Source of the DNA: Epiperipatus broadwayi
Taxonomy: Eukaryota > Onychophora > Udeonychophora > Euonychophora > Peripatidae
Length of the DNA: 64,000 nt
Assembly (NCBI GenBank): GCA_028023455.1
Contig: JAQFVV010000274.1
Coordinates: 863,350 to 927,349, forward strand
Reading direction: 5' to 3'
Part shown: positions 23,181 through 32,466 of the stretch, piece after piece
Position numbering within the stretch: the stretch's first letter is position 1
Layout of the letters: each line of letters starts with the position of its first letter
Program-made: the position numbers and the translations under genes
Notes under the pieces: generated by a model
The model's database searches: none
Told to the model about the DNA's origin: nothing
What the model saw: the letters and a program-made list of their open reading frames with translations, nothing else

Positions 23181-24170
23181 AAAAAAAAATTATAAAAAAC
23201 TGAAAACTTATTTTGTGCCAGGATTATCAAGAGAGAATGAAACAAAATTAAGAAAGAAATTAACCAATTAAAACAACCAAACTTTTCTTTTATAGTATTT
23301 TTTTTAAACTATCAATCAGAAGATATGTTGATCATGAGATATTTAAAAAAAAGAGAGAGACACGCGATCTAGTGAATTCAACTTGGAAGAAAAATTAACA
23401 AAATTTCTTTAAAAAAAAAATATTGCTTAAAAAAAAATAATCACATTTATTTTTACTAATGATCGAATTACCTTAAAATATTTCTCAATAATTATTTATT
23501 TACTGAACTATTATAATTAATATTAAAATTATTCACCTATAAATTAAAAAAAAAAAGAGTTTAGATAACTCAAAATAAAACACTTTAGCAATTATAAAAC
23601 AATTTCCCAGCATTTACACGCACAAACACACACATTTGACCCAAGGAAATAATGTTCCAAACTTAACACATTAATAATTGTTTTTAAATAACTAATTGTA
23701 ATTTAACAATGATCTAATAAAATATTTAAAGATATTCAATACCAAAGCGTAAGCTTGTGGTTAAGACCTGTAGAGGTCCCTACTTTCGCATTTTCAAGCG
23801 CACATTCTTGAGGTTTATTGCCTTAGTAAATATTAAACTAATATTTTTAACTTTTATACTATTATTCTACAAATTAATAAAATTAACTTTAAACTAATTT
23901 GATATTCTCTGCTCTCCTAACTATTAAACTGTCATTAAATATTATTCTCTGGCACATACAAGACGGTTATTTAATTAATAACTGCTATTACTGAAAAAAA
24001 TTTAACTGTTATACTTAAAAATAAATATAAAAATAATATATCCACTTTACATACAAGCTGTATTAAAGTATTTTATAACAAGACTATTGTTTGTTACACA
24101 TGCAAATTGGTCAAGAACCATTAACCATCACATGATCACTATCTTATACTAGCACATAATTTTTTAAAAA
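23181..24170. other. AT-rich stretch, no gene recognised
   Basis: Only a short low-copy repeat at 23740-23845 is seen (TTCTTGAGGTTTATTGCC), similar to 6475-6520. Confidence 0.5.
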
Positions 24171-24267
24171 CAAAGCAAAACTCTCCATACAGTATCGCCA
24201 CTCTGTGCCAACCAGAGTAATCAATGAATGCCAGAAGGCTTGTGCATAAAATCCCTATCTAATGCCT

Positions 24268-24345
24268 ACTCATCCAATATCCACAGACTAGTTTCTGGCT
24301 TGTGGCCATCGTCAGTGAGGAGCTTTGGATCTGAGAGCACTGTAC
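24268..24345 (-). ncRNA. Hammerhead ribozyme motif, family B (left arm)
   Basis: Minus strand: CUGACGA (position 7 is C, permitted), stem II UGGC-CACAA-GCCA, GAAAC-UA-GUC, then UGUGGA against UCCUCA: stem I keeps most pairs with one U-U mismatch. The outer UCCAA/UUGGA pairing is kept. Core complete. Confidence 0.6.
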
Positions 24346-24727
24346 CTAGATCTTAGGATCTAATGCAACCCTCCAGCACCCACCTTTTATCTCTACTTAA
24401 CTATAAAACTATGAGAATGAAATTGAAAACACAAAAATATTTTCAATCTAAGCTCAATATCTTATATAGTCATATGGGTCTGAACTCAGTTCAGCACCCA
24501 TACATTTTGGTGTCTTTGGATCTTTAACAACCATAGCCACCATTATCCTATTAGGCAGGATTGTTTGATGGGTGCTGAACTGAGTTCAGACCCATATGAC
24601 TATATAAGCTATTGAGCTTAGATTGTAAATATCTTTGTGTTTTTAATTTCATTCTCATAGTTTTATAGTTAAATAGAGATAAAAGGTGGGTGCTGGAGGG
24701 TTGCATTAGATCCTAAGATCTAGGTGC

Positions 24728-24812
24728 AGTGCTCTCAGATTCAAATCTCCTCACTGGCGATGGCCACAAGCCAGAAACTATTCTGGGGATATTGGATGAG
24801 TAGGCATTACAT
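24728..24812 (+). ncRNA. Degenerate hammerhead, family B (right arm)
   Basis: Mirror of the left-arm copy, but the core reads CUGGCGA and the cleavage triplet UUC in place of GUC. The loss of A6 suggests inactivity. Stem II and stem I strands remain. Confidence 0.5.
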
Positions 24813-25004
24813 AGGGATTTTATGCACAAGCCTTCTGGCATTCATTGATTACTCTGGTTGGCACAGGGTGGCAATACTGTATGGAGAGTTTTGCTTTGTT
24901 AAATTGGTCAAACTAAGGTCAGGAATTGAAGTAAGTGTAAAAACAGTCATAATATATATATATATATGAATTCATAATATTATTTTCAGGAGCTTCCATG
25001 TAAT

Positions 25005-25160
25005 AAAAATATAACAAATAAATAGCTGATGTTTCCGTACAATAAGTACTTTCATCAGAGTTTCTTCTCTCTCAAATCATGATTTGAGAAAAAAAGAAGC
25101 TCTACGGAAAGTACTTATTATTGTATTGAAACGTCAGCTATTTATCTATTACATTTTTAC
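25005..25160. repeat. Fold-back with GAAAC-type motif
   Basis: Arms AATAAATAGCTGATGTTTCC and its mirror, plus inner GTACAATAAGTACTTTC and mirror, flank an ATCATGATTT palindromic centre. On the minus strand the left arm reads CUGAUGA followed, after a GUAC hairpin, by GAAAC, which resembles a hammerhead, but spacing around the hairpin does not fit and no stem III or cleavage triplet can be placed. Confidence 0.6.
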
Positions 25161-25261
25161 TACACGGAAGCTCTTGAAGATAGTATTATGAATTCACCAT
25201 TTATCCATGAGAATATTAGAATTAATACACACGCACACACACACACATATATATATATATA

Positions 25262-25520
25262 TGAAAGCAGTCAATGCTTAAAACAATATCAATATCAATA
25301 ACAATCACCAATCTGAATTGGTTGTCAAGGCAATCTCCTTTAAACAATCAAAGTGGGAATCTACCTTTACATATGGTCTAATATGTTTATATAATGTAAC
25401 TTGATTACAAAGAATGAAATTATTAATTCAAAGAAGTTTAAATAAACCTCATTAAACAGGTAAACATAACCTGTTTTGAAAGCATTCTAACAAATCGTCA
25501 ATTATAACTTTAAAATTACA
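25262..25520. repeat. Low-copy repeat shared with 43.7-45.4 kb
   Basis: Segments TTGTCAAGGCAATCTCC and CCTCATTAAACAGG-type recur near 43725 and 45340 and, inverted, near 44830. Nature unknown. Confidence 0.5.
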
Positions 25521-25800
25521 ATTAAAACTTTCAAACTGCAATCCAACTATATATAGATAAGTCAGATAAAATATGCAATAGACAAATCATTGAAATAAAC
25601 TCTAGAATTTTTATTAATAAATGTTTATATAAATAAATAAAAGCAATGACCAGTGTAGCAGCCATTCTGAGGAGCAAATGAACTGTAAAATGATATTCAT
25701 TATGACAATCATTGCCTAGATCCTCACTGAAGAGAGCCATAGCTCGAAAACAGTCTGCGATAGGAACAATCATAGATAATGGACTTCTCAATTAAAAGGG
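25521..25800 (+). mobile_element. Family C fragment
   Basis: Only the ribozyme-bearing part matches other C copies (CCTAGATCCTCACTGAAGAG through ACAATCATAGATAATG). The rest has diverged or been lost. Confidence 0.55.
25716..25782 (+). ncRNA. Hammerhead motif, family C
   Basis: CUGAAGA at 25727-25733, perfect stem II GAGC-CAUA-GCUC at 25734-25745, GAAA at 25746-25749. An extra A gives GAAA-ACA-GUC, so stem III is reduced to one pair. Stem I is weakened (UGCGA against UCCUCA). Core complete, activity doubtful. Confidence 0.5.
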
Positions 25801-26525
25801 TTAATTTCATTTTAAAAATAAAAGAATTTTTAATCCTTAATTTGAAAATGAGTAAACAAATGTAGCATATATGTATTTGTTTTTACAAATTTGATATATG
25901 ATTCTTAATTATAGTTTTATAACATGCATATTTCATTATTATATTATTTATGATATGGTTAGATATATGTATGACGATTTACATGCATTAATTAGTAAGG
26001 TGTAAGTTACGTGTTAATGTAAAACTAGAGAGACAAAAATTATTAAGAAAAACAATATTTACAGTTGATATTCCTAATCTTCAGAAACATTCTAATGAAT
26101 TTAAATTAGAACTTACAAATAGGTTTCAAGTGTTAGTAGATTTTGAACATGATTCAGATTTGAATGAAATTAATATGAAAATAACTGATACACTTTTAAA
26201 AACTGCAACAAAGATAGCTGGTAGAAAAAAGCAGCAATTGACTAATAAAATTTCTGCTGAGACTAGAGAATTTATGTAGAAAAGAAGAAATATGAAGATA
26301 TACAAAAATGATGTATTAAAAAGAATTGAATATCTCGAATTTTGTAAAATGGTACGGAAAAGAGTTGAAAATGATATAAGAAAGTATAACTGAGAAATAG
26401 CAAGGAAAGCTGTAGAAGAAAATAAAAGTCTCAAGAATGTTAAACAACATTTTGGTATTGGTAGGAAATTTCTATCTGCAATAAGAAAAAAAGATGGAAT
26501 TATTACTAAAAAGAGAGATGACATC

Positions 26526-26873
26526 ATGAAATTGGTAGAAGATTTTTATCAAGAATTATATAGTAATAAAGAACAAGTACCTCCTATATCTATTACATCT
26601 TCCGAATTGCCCAGAATTTTAAATGAAGAAGTGAGACATGCAATTAAATGTATAAAGAAAGGAAAGGCTCCAGGAAATGATGGAATTATAATTGATATAT
26701 TAAAAGAAGCAGGTGAAGAAATAGAAACAATTTTAGCAAAGTTATATACCAAATGTCTAAATGATAAAGATGTACCGGAAGATTGGAAGAATGCAGTAAT
26801 AATATTAATATTTAAAAAAGGTGATAAAGAAGATATTAGAAATTACAGACCTATCAGCCTCAGTTTTATATAA
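26526..26873 (+). pseudogene. RTE reverse transcriptase, N-terminal part
   Basis: Encodes the fingers region of the RT: an FYQELYSN block, [11 protein letters not shown] and [18 protein letters not shown], ending at a TAA right after RPISL. In intact relatives the frame continues into LYKIFT; here that appears in another frame (see 26821-28101), so an indel lies within about 26855-26875. Upstream, the same frame stays readable to about 26050 across two stop codons. Function in life: first-strand synthesis by target-primed reverse transcription. Confidence 0.8.
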
Positions 26874-28101
26874 AATTTTTACTAAGATAATTATAACTCG
26901 TGTACAGAAAACTTTGGATTTCCACCAACCAAGAGAACAAGCTGGATTTAAAAGTGGTTTTAGTACAATAGATCATATCCAGGTATTGAGGGAAGTCATA
27001 GAAAGGACAAATGAATATGAGTTGTCATTATGTTTTGGATTTGTAGATTATGAAAAAGCATTCGATTCTATACACATTTCTTCAGTGATTAAATCATTGG
27101 ATCATCAAGGTATAGATCCAGGATATTGTCATATTTTAAAGAATATTTATAAAAATGCAACAGCAACAATTAGATTACATAATGATACTGGAAAAATCAA
27201 CATTGAGAAAGGTGTAAGACAAGGTGACTCAATATCTCCAAAACTTTTTACAGCAGTACTGCAAGAAGTATTTTGTGGATTAAAATGGGAAACTAAAGGA
27301 GTGAAAGTAAATGGAGAGTTTTTAAGTCATTTAGATTTCGCAGATGATGTAGTTGTTTTTGCAAATAATGCTTCAGAGCTGCAGGAAATGTTGCAGGAGT
27401 TAGCAGATGAAAGTAGAAAAGTAGGACTAAAGATAAATGTTAAAAAGACTAAAGTAATGTTTAATCGATTTGCTCAAAATATGAAAATAAAGATTGATTA
27501 TGAAGAATTAGAAGAAGTTAACAGTTACAAATACCTTGGTCAGATTATTAATACAGATGGAAACATAATGGAGGAAATTAATCATAGAATTAAACTTGGT
27601 TGGAGTGCTTTTGGTAGAAATAACTTGATACTAAAAGGAAATATGCCTATGTGTTTGAAAAGGATGGTTTTTAACAAATGTGTTTTACCAGTTCTTACTT
27701 ATGGATCTGAGACTTGGACACTTAATAGAAGAGCAATACAGAGACTTCAGACCACTCAAAGGAGTATGGAGAGATATATGTTGGGAGTAACAAGAAGAGA
27801 TCGAAAACGCAATGTATGGGTAAGACAACAAACAGGTGTTAGTGACCTTATTGGAAAAATTAAAAGATTGAAATGGAGTTGGGCTGGACATATTTCTAGA
27901 AGAGATGATAATAGATGGACAATTGAAATTTTAAACGGGATTCCAAGAGATTATAAAAGACCCAGAAAGAGACCACATGTGAGATGGATGGATGAAATAA
28001 GAAAGTGTGCAGGGGTGATGTGGAGAAGAGAAGCTAAAGATCGGAGAAGATGGTTTAAAATTGGAGAGACCTTCATCCTACAGTGGATTGATAATGGTTG
28101 A
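26821..28101 (+). pseudogene. RTE reverse transcriptase, palm to C-terminus
   Basis: A 426-codon open frame; genuine homology starts at about 26866 ([11 protein letters not shown]), so the apparent ATG at 26821 is not a true start. It carries FVDYEKAFDS (first catalytic Asp), RQGDSISPKLF, FADD, VKKTKVM, KYLG, then a thumb and C-terminal region with GSETWTL, RDRKRNVWVR, LKWSWAGH and RKRPHVRWMDEI, ending QWIDNG-stop. This is the usual C-terminus of RTE-type proteins. The long frame without further stops implies fairly recent insertion. Confidence 0.88.
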
Positions 28102-28120
28102 TGATGATGATGAATGTATT

Positions 28121-29100
28121 TGGTAAGCAAACATCTAAGTAAAAGGTTTTATTTTGAGGGCATAAATTATTAAGAGTTCTCTGAATTATTATGCCAGTAT
28201 AATAGAATGCATTATTGTACCCAGGGTAAAAACAACCTTTTATAAATATGAACGGAATATATGGAAGTTGGTGTGAACATTTAGATAGTTGATAAAATTA
28301 AAATATTTTGATATTGTTATGCAATCATTGTGTGTTAGTTTACATATAGTGGGCTTGTGAATGTGTGTGCAAGTTGATTATTGATTTATTATTGCTATTA
28401 TTAAATTCATGTCATGTGTGATTATTAATTGATATGCTGTTTGGAGACAGTTATCAATTCAGGCATTAAATGTGGATATTGTAATGCTTTTTGCATATTT
28501 GAAGTCCCTCCATGAGAGATAATATGGCTTACTTGCTTTCACTTTGCAAGGTCAAGCTACTGGGTGCCCATTCATAAGCCTCTCCATAAGAAAGACTGTG
28601 GCTGACTTATTTCAGCATTTCCAGACAAGTTACCAGGTGACTATTTCTATATTTTTTGTCATCTACTTTCCCTATAGCTTAATATTAGTGTATTTTTAAT
28701 ATGTGAACATATTTTAAAGCATATCTATTTTTGAAATTGGTTTATTAGTTCTATTACAGTTTAATTTTAAGTATATTAGTATAATTGTAAATATTGAGCT
28801 TAACTATTTCCTTGCCATTCATGGGCATTACTGAAGTTGTAAATGTTTTGATTATTTTTGCATGATATTAAGCTATCTTTACAATTCCATGAGAAGTATA
28901 TTGTTAGTGCTGCAATATATTTAATATCATACTAATGGTCTGTGTATAGGCATATGTGTGTGTTATTTTATATTGTGTGCATAATAATTAGAGAAATAGT
29001 ATCAAACAAATTGGGAGAACTTGATTAATATAAATTCTATTATTATAATTTTGTAGAAATGTTTCAGAAAAGAATGTTTTATTTCGAAATATAATAACAT
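28121..29100. other. AT-rich stretch, no gene recognised
   Basis: No coding exon or repeat recognised between the RTE 3' end and the Penelope-like element. Confidence 0.5.
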
Positions 29101-29109
29101 TTCTGTTAG

Positions 29110-30366
29110 TACAATTTTTTTAGAAAAATTAAAAATGCATTAATAGACCAAGATTTTGAAATTACAGCCATGGACGTGACAGAATTATACGGATGGATTA
29201 ACAGGAAATGGTCGGTTGACATCGTTCATAAAGAATTAATAAGTAATCATTGTCCAAATGAGCGCATGAACTTTATTTTGGCTTTCCTTAACTGGTTAGA
29301 CAATAACATTTTTACAACTTTTGAGGGTGGATGGTATAATATGAGAGATGGTTGGCCGATGGGTCTTCCCTTAAGTGGAGTAATTTCTAGCATATTTTTA
29401 AACTTCTTTGAAAAGCAAGTCATTTCTAAATACCTCTCTAACATTTTTCGGGATTAATATACTCGCGTTATGTGGATGATGTGTTCATTGCAGCTCCAAA
29501 AGATGTAATCACGAACATTAAAAATGAATTACAGCTGCAAACTAAATTAATTATAAACATCACTTGGGAGAACGAAGTGCAGAAACTAAAATATTTGGAT
29601 TTGCTTGTCCATAGAGAAGGCAGAGCTCTGCATTATTGCATGATTGTTAAGCCTTGAGGTCAGAGGTTTTGCCCACCCGAACTCCAATTCACCTACATCA
29701 CATAAATTCGCAGGTTTAAATGCGTTTCTATTTAGGAATCAAAATTTGTGTAAATTCGAGGCTGATAGGAAGACTAATATTGCAGGCTATATAAAGGATT
29801 TACTAAACACCGGCTTCAGCTACAGATTAATTACTAAGAAAATAGATCAATTTTACAAAAAATGAATAACTAACAACATAAGTAAAGCTAAACCTCAAAT
29901 CACCCTCCCTTACATCCCCAAAGTATCACAATAGTTTATAAAGACTTTAGCTAATGAATTTAAAGTCAGCTTCTACACTCCCCCTAATACTAACAGACTG
30001 ATTAATAATGCGATGGACAGAATGGATCCATCTCAGGCACCCCAGGTGGTGTACAGCATTTTATGCCCTCAGGCTGGATGCAGCACGGCATGCTACAGAG
30101 AAACCAAGGCCACTGTCCATAATAGAGCTGCTCAGCACATGTATATGTATAGAAGAGCAAAAAAGAATAATGATAACTTCTCAATATTTTTCGAACATGA
30201 GAAGCAGGCCGGTCATGTGTTCGAACCCTGCAACCCCAAAATAGTGTGCTCCGAAGCCAAAGACTGTAAAAGAAAGATCAAGGAGGCATACTTTATTATA
30301 AATGATAACAACGCGATCAATAGACGCGACACGTGTTTTGCTATTTCAAGAAAATGGACAAATTAA
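29110..30366 (+). mobile_element. Degenerate Penelope-like element (RT plus GIY-YIG-like)
   Basis: Three-frame remnant of a Penelope-like retroelement. The first segment (to 29457) has the RT blocks MDVTELYGWI and MGLPLSGVISSIFLNFFE. After a frame change near 29455 comes SRYVDDVF, the PLE form of the catalytic YxDD box, and KYLDLLVHR. A second change near 29650 leads to GLNAFLFRNQN and, across stops at 29863 and 29932, LPYIPKVSQ, FKVSFYTPP and a GIY-YIG-like endonuclease starting VVYSILCP. The YIG half is altered (ACYRE). The N-terminus is missing. Clade assignment (Neptune-like?) is tentative. Confidence 0.82.
30013..30366 (+). pseudogene. PLE C-terminal GIY-YIG-like endonuclease
   Basis: 117-codon open frame in the same frame as the preceding PLE linker. 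VVYSILCPQAGC corresponds to the GIY strand with a CP..GC pair; the YIG strand is seen only as CYRET; then RAAQHMYMYRRA with the Arg helix, and CKRKIKEAYFIINDNNAINR, where Glu matches the metal-binding residue position of this family. In PLEs this domain nicks target DNA. A likely remnant, since the upstream frame is broken. Confidence 0.7.
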
Positions 30367-30420
30367 TTTACATACGCATTTGCATACATTATTATTTAGT
30401 AATATTACAGCAATGATTTA

Positions 30421-30478
30421 TAACTTATTTTGGCCATGAATATGAGGGAAAACCTCGAAAGTACTAGGCCTAGATTAA
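30421..30478 (+). ncRNA. Hammerhead-like fossil downstream of the PLE
   Basis: GAGG-GAAAA-CCUC is followed immediately by GAAAGUAC, which looks like stem II plus GAAA, and the region is bounded by GGCC on both sides. The expected CUGAUGA is disrupted (AUGAAUAUGA). PLEs are known to carry hammerheads in their terminal repeats, so this may be the eroded remnant of one. Confidence 0.3.
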
Positions 30479-30725
30479 TTTAATTTAATTATTTTTGTTC
30501 TACTGACAGCTTTTTCTTCAGCGTGTTAAAGCGCTTATATATACTACATTCAATATTCTTATTATTTGTAAATAAATATTTTTGCTATTTATTAAATACG
30601 TTTCTGTTTTCATTGCCACTATTACATTCCTTATCCAGAAATTCTAATTTAATAAAGTTTTATTATTCATTATTTTAACTTAATACACTGTACAGGCTTA
30701 TACACACCTGCACATATAATGTAAT
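30479..30725. other. AT-rich stretch, nothing recognised
   Basis: No feature supported. Confidence 0.5.
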
Positions 30726-30727
30726 AT

Positions 30728-30985
30728 ATAAGGGACTCGAACTCAGACTTTCATCGACTCTCAATTCTCCATGCCATCTCATATTGCTGACCCACTTGAT
30801 CACACACATGTTGAAAAGATAAATAATCACCAATATATGTATTTCGTGCTAAACCAACACTCATCAGTTGGTCCAGATTACCATCTCCACACACATATAT
30901 ACAGTCAGTTCTCAGCTTTATATTAAGATAGCCAATCTTCATACTTTAATGGACAGGTTTCAAACTACTCCAACCCACAAACTAG
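30728..30985 (-). mobile_element. Family A element, minus orientation
   Basis: Reading the minus strand: CATTAAAGTATGAAGATTGG, CTGAGAACTGACTGT, the hammerhead segment, TTATTTATCTTTTC, then a tRNA-like end with ATGAGATGGCATGG (A-box-like) and GAGTTCGAGTCCC (a close B-box match). The 5' side of the element is fused at about 30985 to a family B fragment, leaving a chimera. Confidence 0.7.
30829..30877 (-). ncRNA. Hammerhead ribozyme motif, family A, intact core
   Basis: Minus strand CUGAUGAG (complement of 30860-30867), stem II GUGUUG-GUU-UAGCAC with two G-U pairs, GAAA, UACAUAUA as minimal stem III, and UUGGU pairing with ACCAA before the core. The wobble changes keep stem II paired while the sequence differs from the consensus, which supports selection on structure at the source element. 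Confidence 0.58.
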
Positions 30986-31105
30986 TCTGGGAATATTGGA
31001 TGAGTAGGCACTAGATGGGGATTTTATGCACAAGCCTTCTGGCATCCATTCATTATTCTGGCTTGCATTGAGTGGCAAGACAGTATGGAAAGTTTTTCCT
31101 GTTTT
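30986..31105 (+). mobile_element. Family B right-arm fragment
   Basis: Starts with ACAAACTAGTCTGGG, inside the ribozyme core or across a small deletion of stem II, and runs through TTGGATGAGTAGGCAC, GGGATTTTATGCACAAGCC and GTATGGAAAGTTTTT to the normal B terminus. The core upstream of the junction is missing, so no ribozyme remains. Confidence 0.7.
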
Positions 31106-31635
31106 AATATATCTTAATACATAAAATTTAAAGCATGTGAAGCACTTGAAACAGATGCTATAAAGAGTGCAAAACTATTAAAAGCTTAGCACTTTCGAGG
31201 TGGGTTGCCACATATTCATAGCAATACTGTCTTAATATAACATGATGTTTCTGTAGCTGATATATGATATAGAATTTTTTTCCACATCTTTATACTGGTC
31301 TCCTGTGAAGAACTATTCTTATTTTGATATTGTTATAAGGAGTATCTATTACAACTGTAGAACTGCCCTTTGTCAGTCGAGGAATGATTATGGATTAACA
31401 CTCAAGTGTTCTGGTTATTTCCCAGCATAATTCTGATGCTCCTTCAAGAGGCAACTTTTGAATCATTTTTTCAGTTGCTGCCAATATATGCAATAACAGG
31501 ACATTAGTTCAAGTGATGCTCAAGTTTAGTTCCTTTTCCAGAACAGAAATTTCAGCATAGAAGTCTACAACTACTATTTTAAAATGAAGATTCTGATAGA
31601 CTGTTTGGAATAGTAGAACATTTGATATACTGATG
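31106..31635. other. No gene recognised
   Basis: AT-rich, no supported feature. Confidence 0.5.
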
Positions 31636-31639
31636 TAAA

Positions 31640-31875
31640 TTTATGTAATATTCAATTGACCAAACACTTTACTACTTTTACAATGCTTTATTATCTACCC
31701 TTTCCTGCCGTTAACAGTTTCGATTGCCCCAGCTTCTTCAGATATAGCATTCTGAAGAAGATTGCTGGGGCAATCGAAACTGTTAACTGCAGGATAAGTT
31801 GGATAATAAAGCATTTGTAAAAGTATTTAAAGTGTTTGGTCAATTGAATATTATATGATATACATTGGGCAATGT
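31640..31875. mobile_element. Family D fold-back
   Basis: Near-perfect palindrome: the left arm ends CAGCTTCTTCAGATATAGC and the right arm begins ATTCTGAAGAAG. Outer parts match through AACAGTTTCGATTGCCCC, TTATTATCTACCC and CAAACACTTT to CAATTGA. The right arm holds a hammerhead-like motif (31751-31790). Architecture, with AATAAAG and AAAGTGTTTGG, is like the 57815-58130 element. Confidence 0.75.
31751..31790 (+). ncRNA. Hammerhead-like motif, D type
   Basis: CUGAAGA, one extra A, then a perfect six-pair hairpin GAUUGC-UGGG-GCAAUC and GAAAC. The extra base between the core and stem II recurs in other D-type copies. A cleavage triplet cannot be placed with certainty; an ACU/AGU stem III with a large loop is possible. 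Confidence 0.4.
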
Positions 31876-32039
31876 AATAGAAAACAGTGGTTCCCATGTA
31901 AATTTATAAGACTTTTTTAATGATTTTTAAAAATTTTTCCATGCAATTTAGAATGTGATTTTTCTTATGTTTAAAAAACTCTTTATGAAGTATTCAGTAA
32001 ATAAGTTTATTCGTTAACAAATACTTTATATCCCCGATA

Positions 32040-32128
32040 GATTGCAAGGTTTGATAGGTGAAAAAATCGTTAAATAAATGCTCAAAGGCTTTTTAAGTAC
32101 ACAACCTTATCAAACCTTGTGTTCCATT
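32040..32128. repeat. Short inverted repeat
   Basis: GCAAGGTTTGATAGG and CCTTATCAAACCTTGT are inverted around a ~55-base AT-rich centre. No family assignment. Confidence 0.55.
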
Positions 32129-32159
32129 GGTTATATAGAATAACTGCTAAAATGTAAAG

Positions 32160-32466
32160 TATAGATGCTGAACTGAGTTCAGATCTATATGACTATATAA
32201 GTGAATGAGCTTGGGTTGGAAACGTTATGGTGTTATCATCTTGGGCTCCTAGCTTTATAGATAACCAAATAGGTCAAAAGTGGCTGCTGGAGGGTTGCAT
32301 TAAATCCAATCCAAGACTCCTCACTGATGAAATTCACAAGCTAGAAACTATTCTGGGGATGTTGGATGAGTAGGCCTTAGATAGGGAGTTTATGCACAAA
32401 CTTTTCTGCATTCATTGTTTACAAAAGCTTGCACTTGGTGGCACTACTGTATGGAGAGTTTGGTAT
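32160..32466 (+). mobile_element. Family B right half
   Basis: Begins at the inner end of the arm (GATGCTGAACTGAGTTCAGA) and continues through the hammerhead segment to the terminus (GGCACTACTGTATGGAGAG). The mirrored left half is absent. Confidence 0.75.
32305..32378 (+). ncRNA. Hammerhead motif, family B, altered triplet
   Basis: CUGAUGA at 32324-32330 and GAAAC are kept, stem I UCCUCA/UGGGGA is complete, but stem II (AAUU-CACAA-GCUA) is poorly paired and the triplet is UUC. Confidence 0.45.

Larger units (their letters stand above)
24171..24898. mobile_element. Family B full-length fold-back, two mirrored ribozymes
   Basis: Two ~335-bp arms (24171-24509 and 24569-24898) are near-perfect reverse complements around a ~60-bp centre. 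Termini read CAAAGCAAAACTCTCCATAC and its mirror. Each arm carries, from the end inward, TAGTGCCAC-like, GGATGCCAGAAGGC, a hammerhead segment, TTGCATTAGATCC, TTTCATTCTCATAG and a TCATATGGGTCTGAACTCAG inner end. No protein is encoded. This is the longest B copy in the window. Confidence 0.85.
26040..28120 (+). mobile_element. 5'-truncated RTE-type non-LTR retrotransposon
   Basis: Contains the connector and reverse transcriptase of an RTE-like (endonuclease-RT) element; the N-terminal APE endonuclease is absent, as in 5'-truncated copies. Conserved blocks in order: [48 protein letters not shown] (catalytic FADD), KYLG and the C-terminal WAGHISRR. The 3' end runs CAGTGGATTG-ATAATGG then a TGATGATGATGA tail, the usual RTE-type ending. 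Lesions: TAG at 26277, TGA at 26391 and a frame change near 26868. Retrotransposition-incompetent. Confidence 0.88.

Noticed and set aside
25005-25160. Hammerhead in the fold-back at 25 kb
   Set aside because: CUGAUGA and GAAAC both occur, but the intervening GUAC hairpin has unpaired bases on both sides and GUC follows GAAAC with no room for stem III.
25531-25791. 86-codon minus-strand frame
   Set aside because: Lies across a family C fragment with a hammerhead motif on the other strand; not protein-like.
26126-26527. 133-codon minus-strand frame
   Set aside because: It is the antisense of the RTE connector region, whose plus-strand translation is clearly homologous to RTE proteins.
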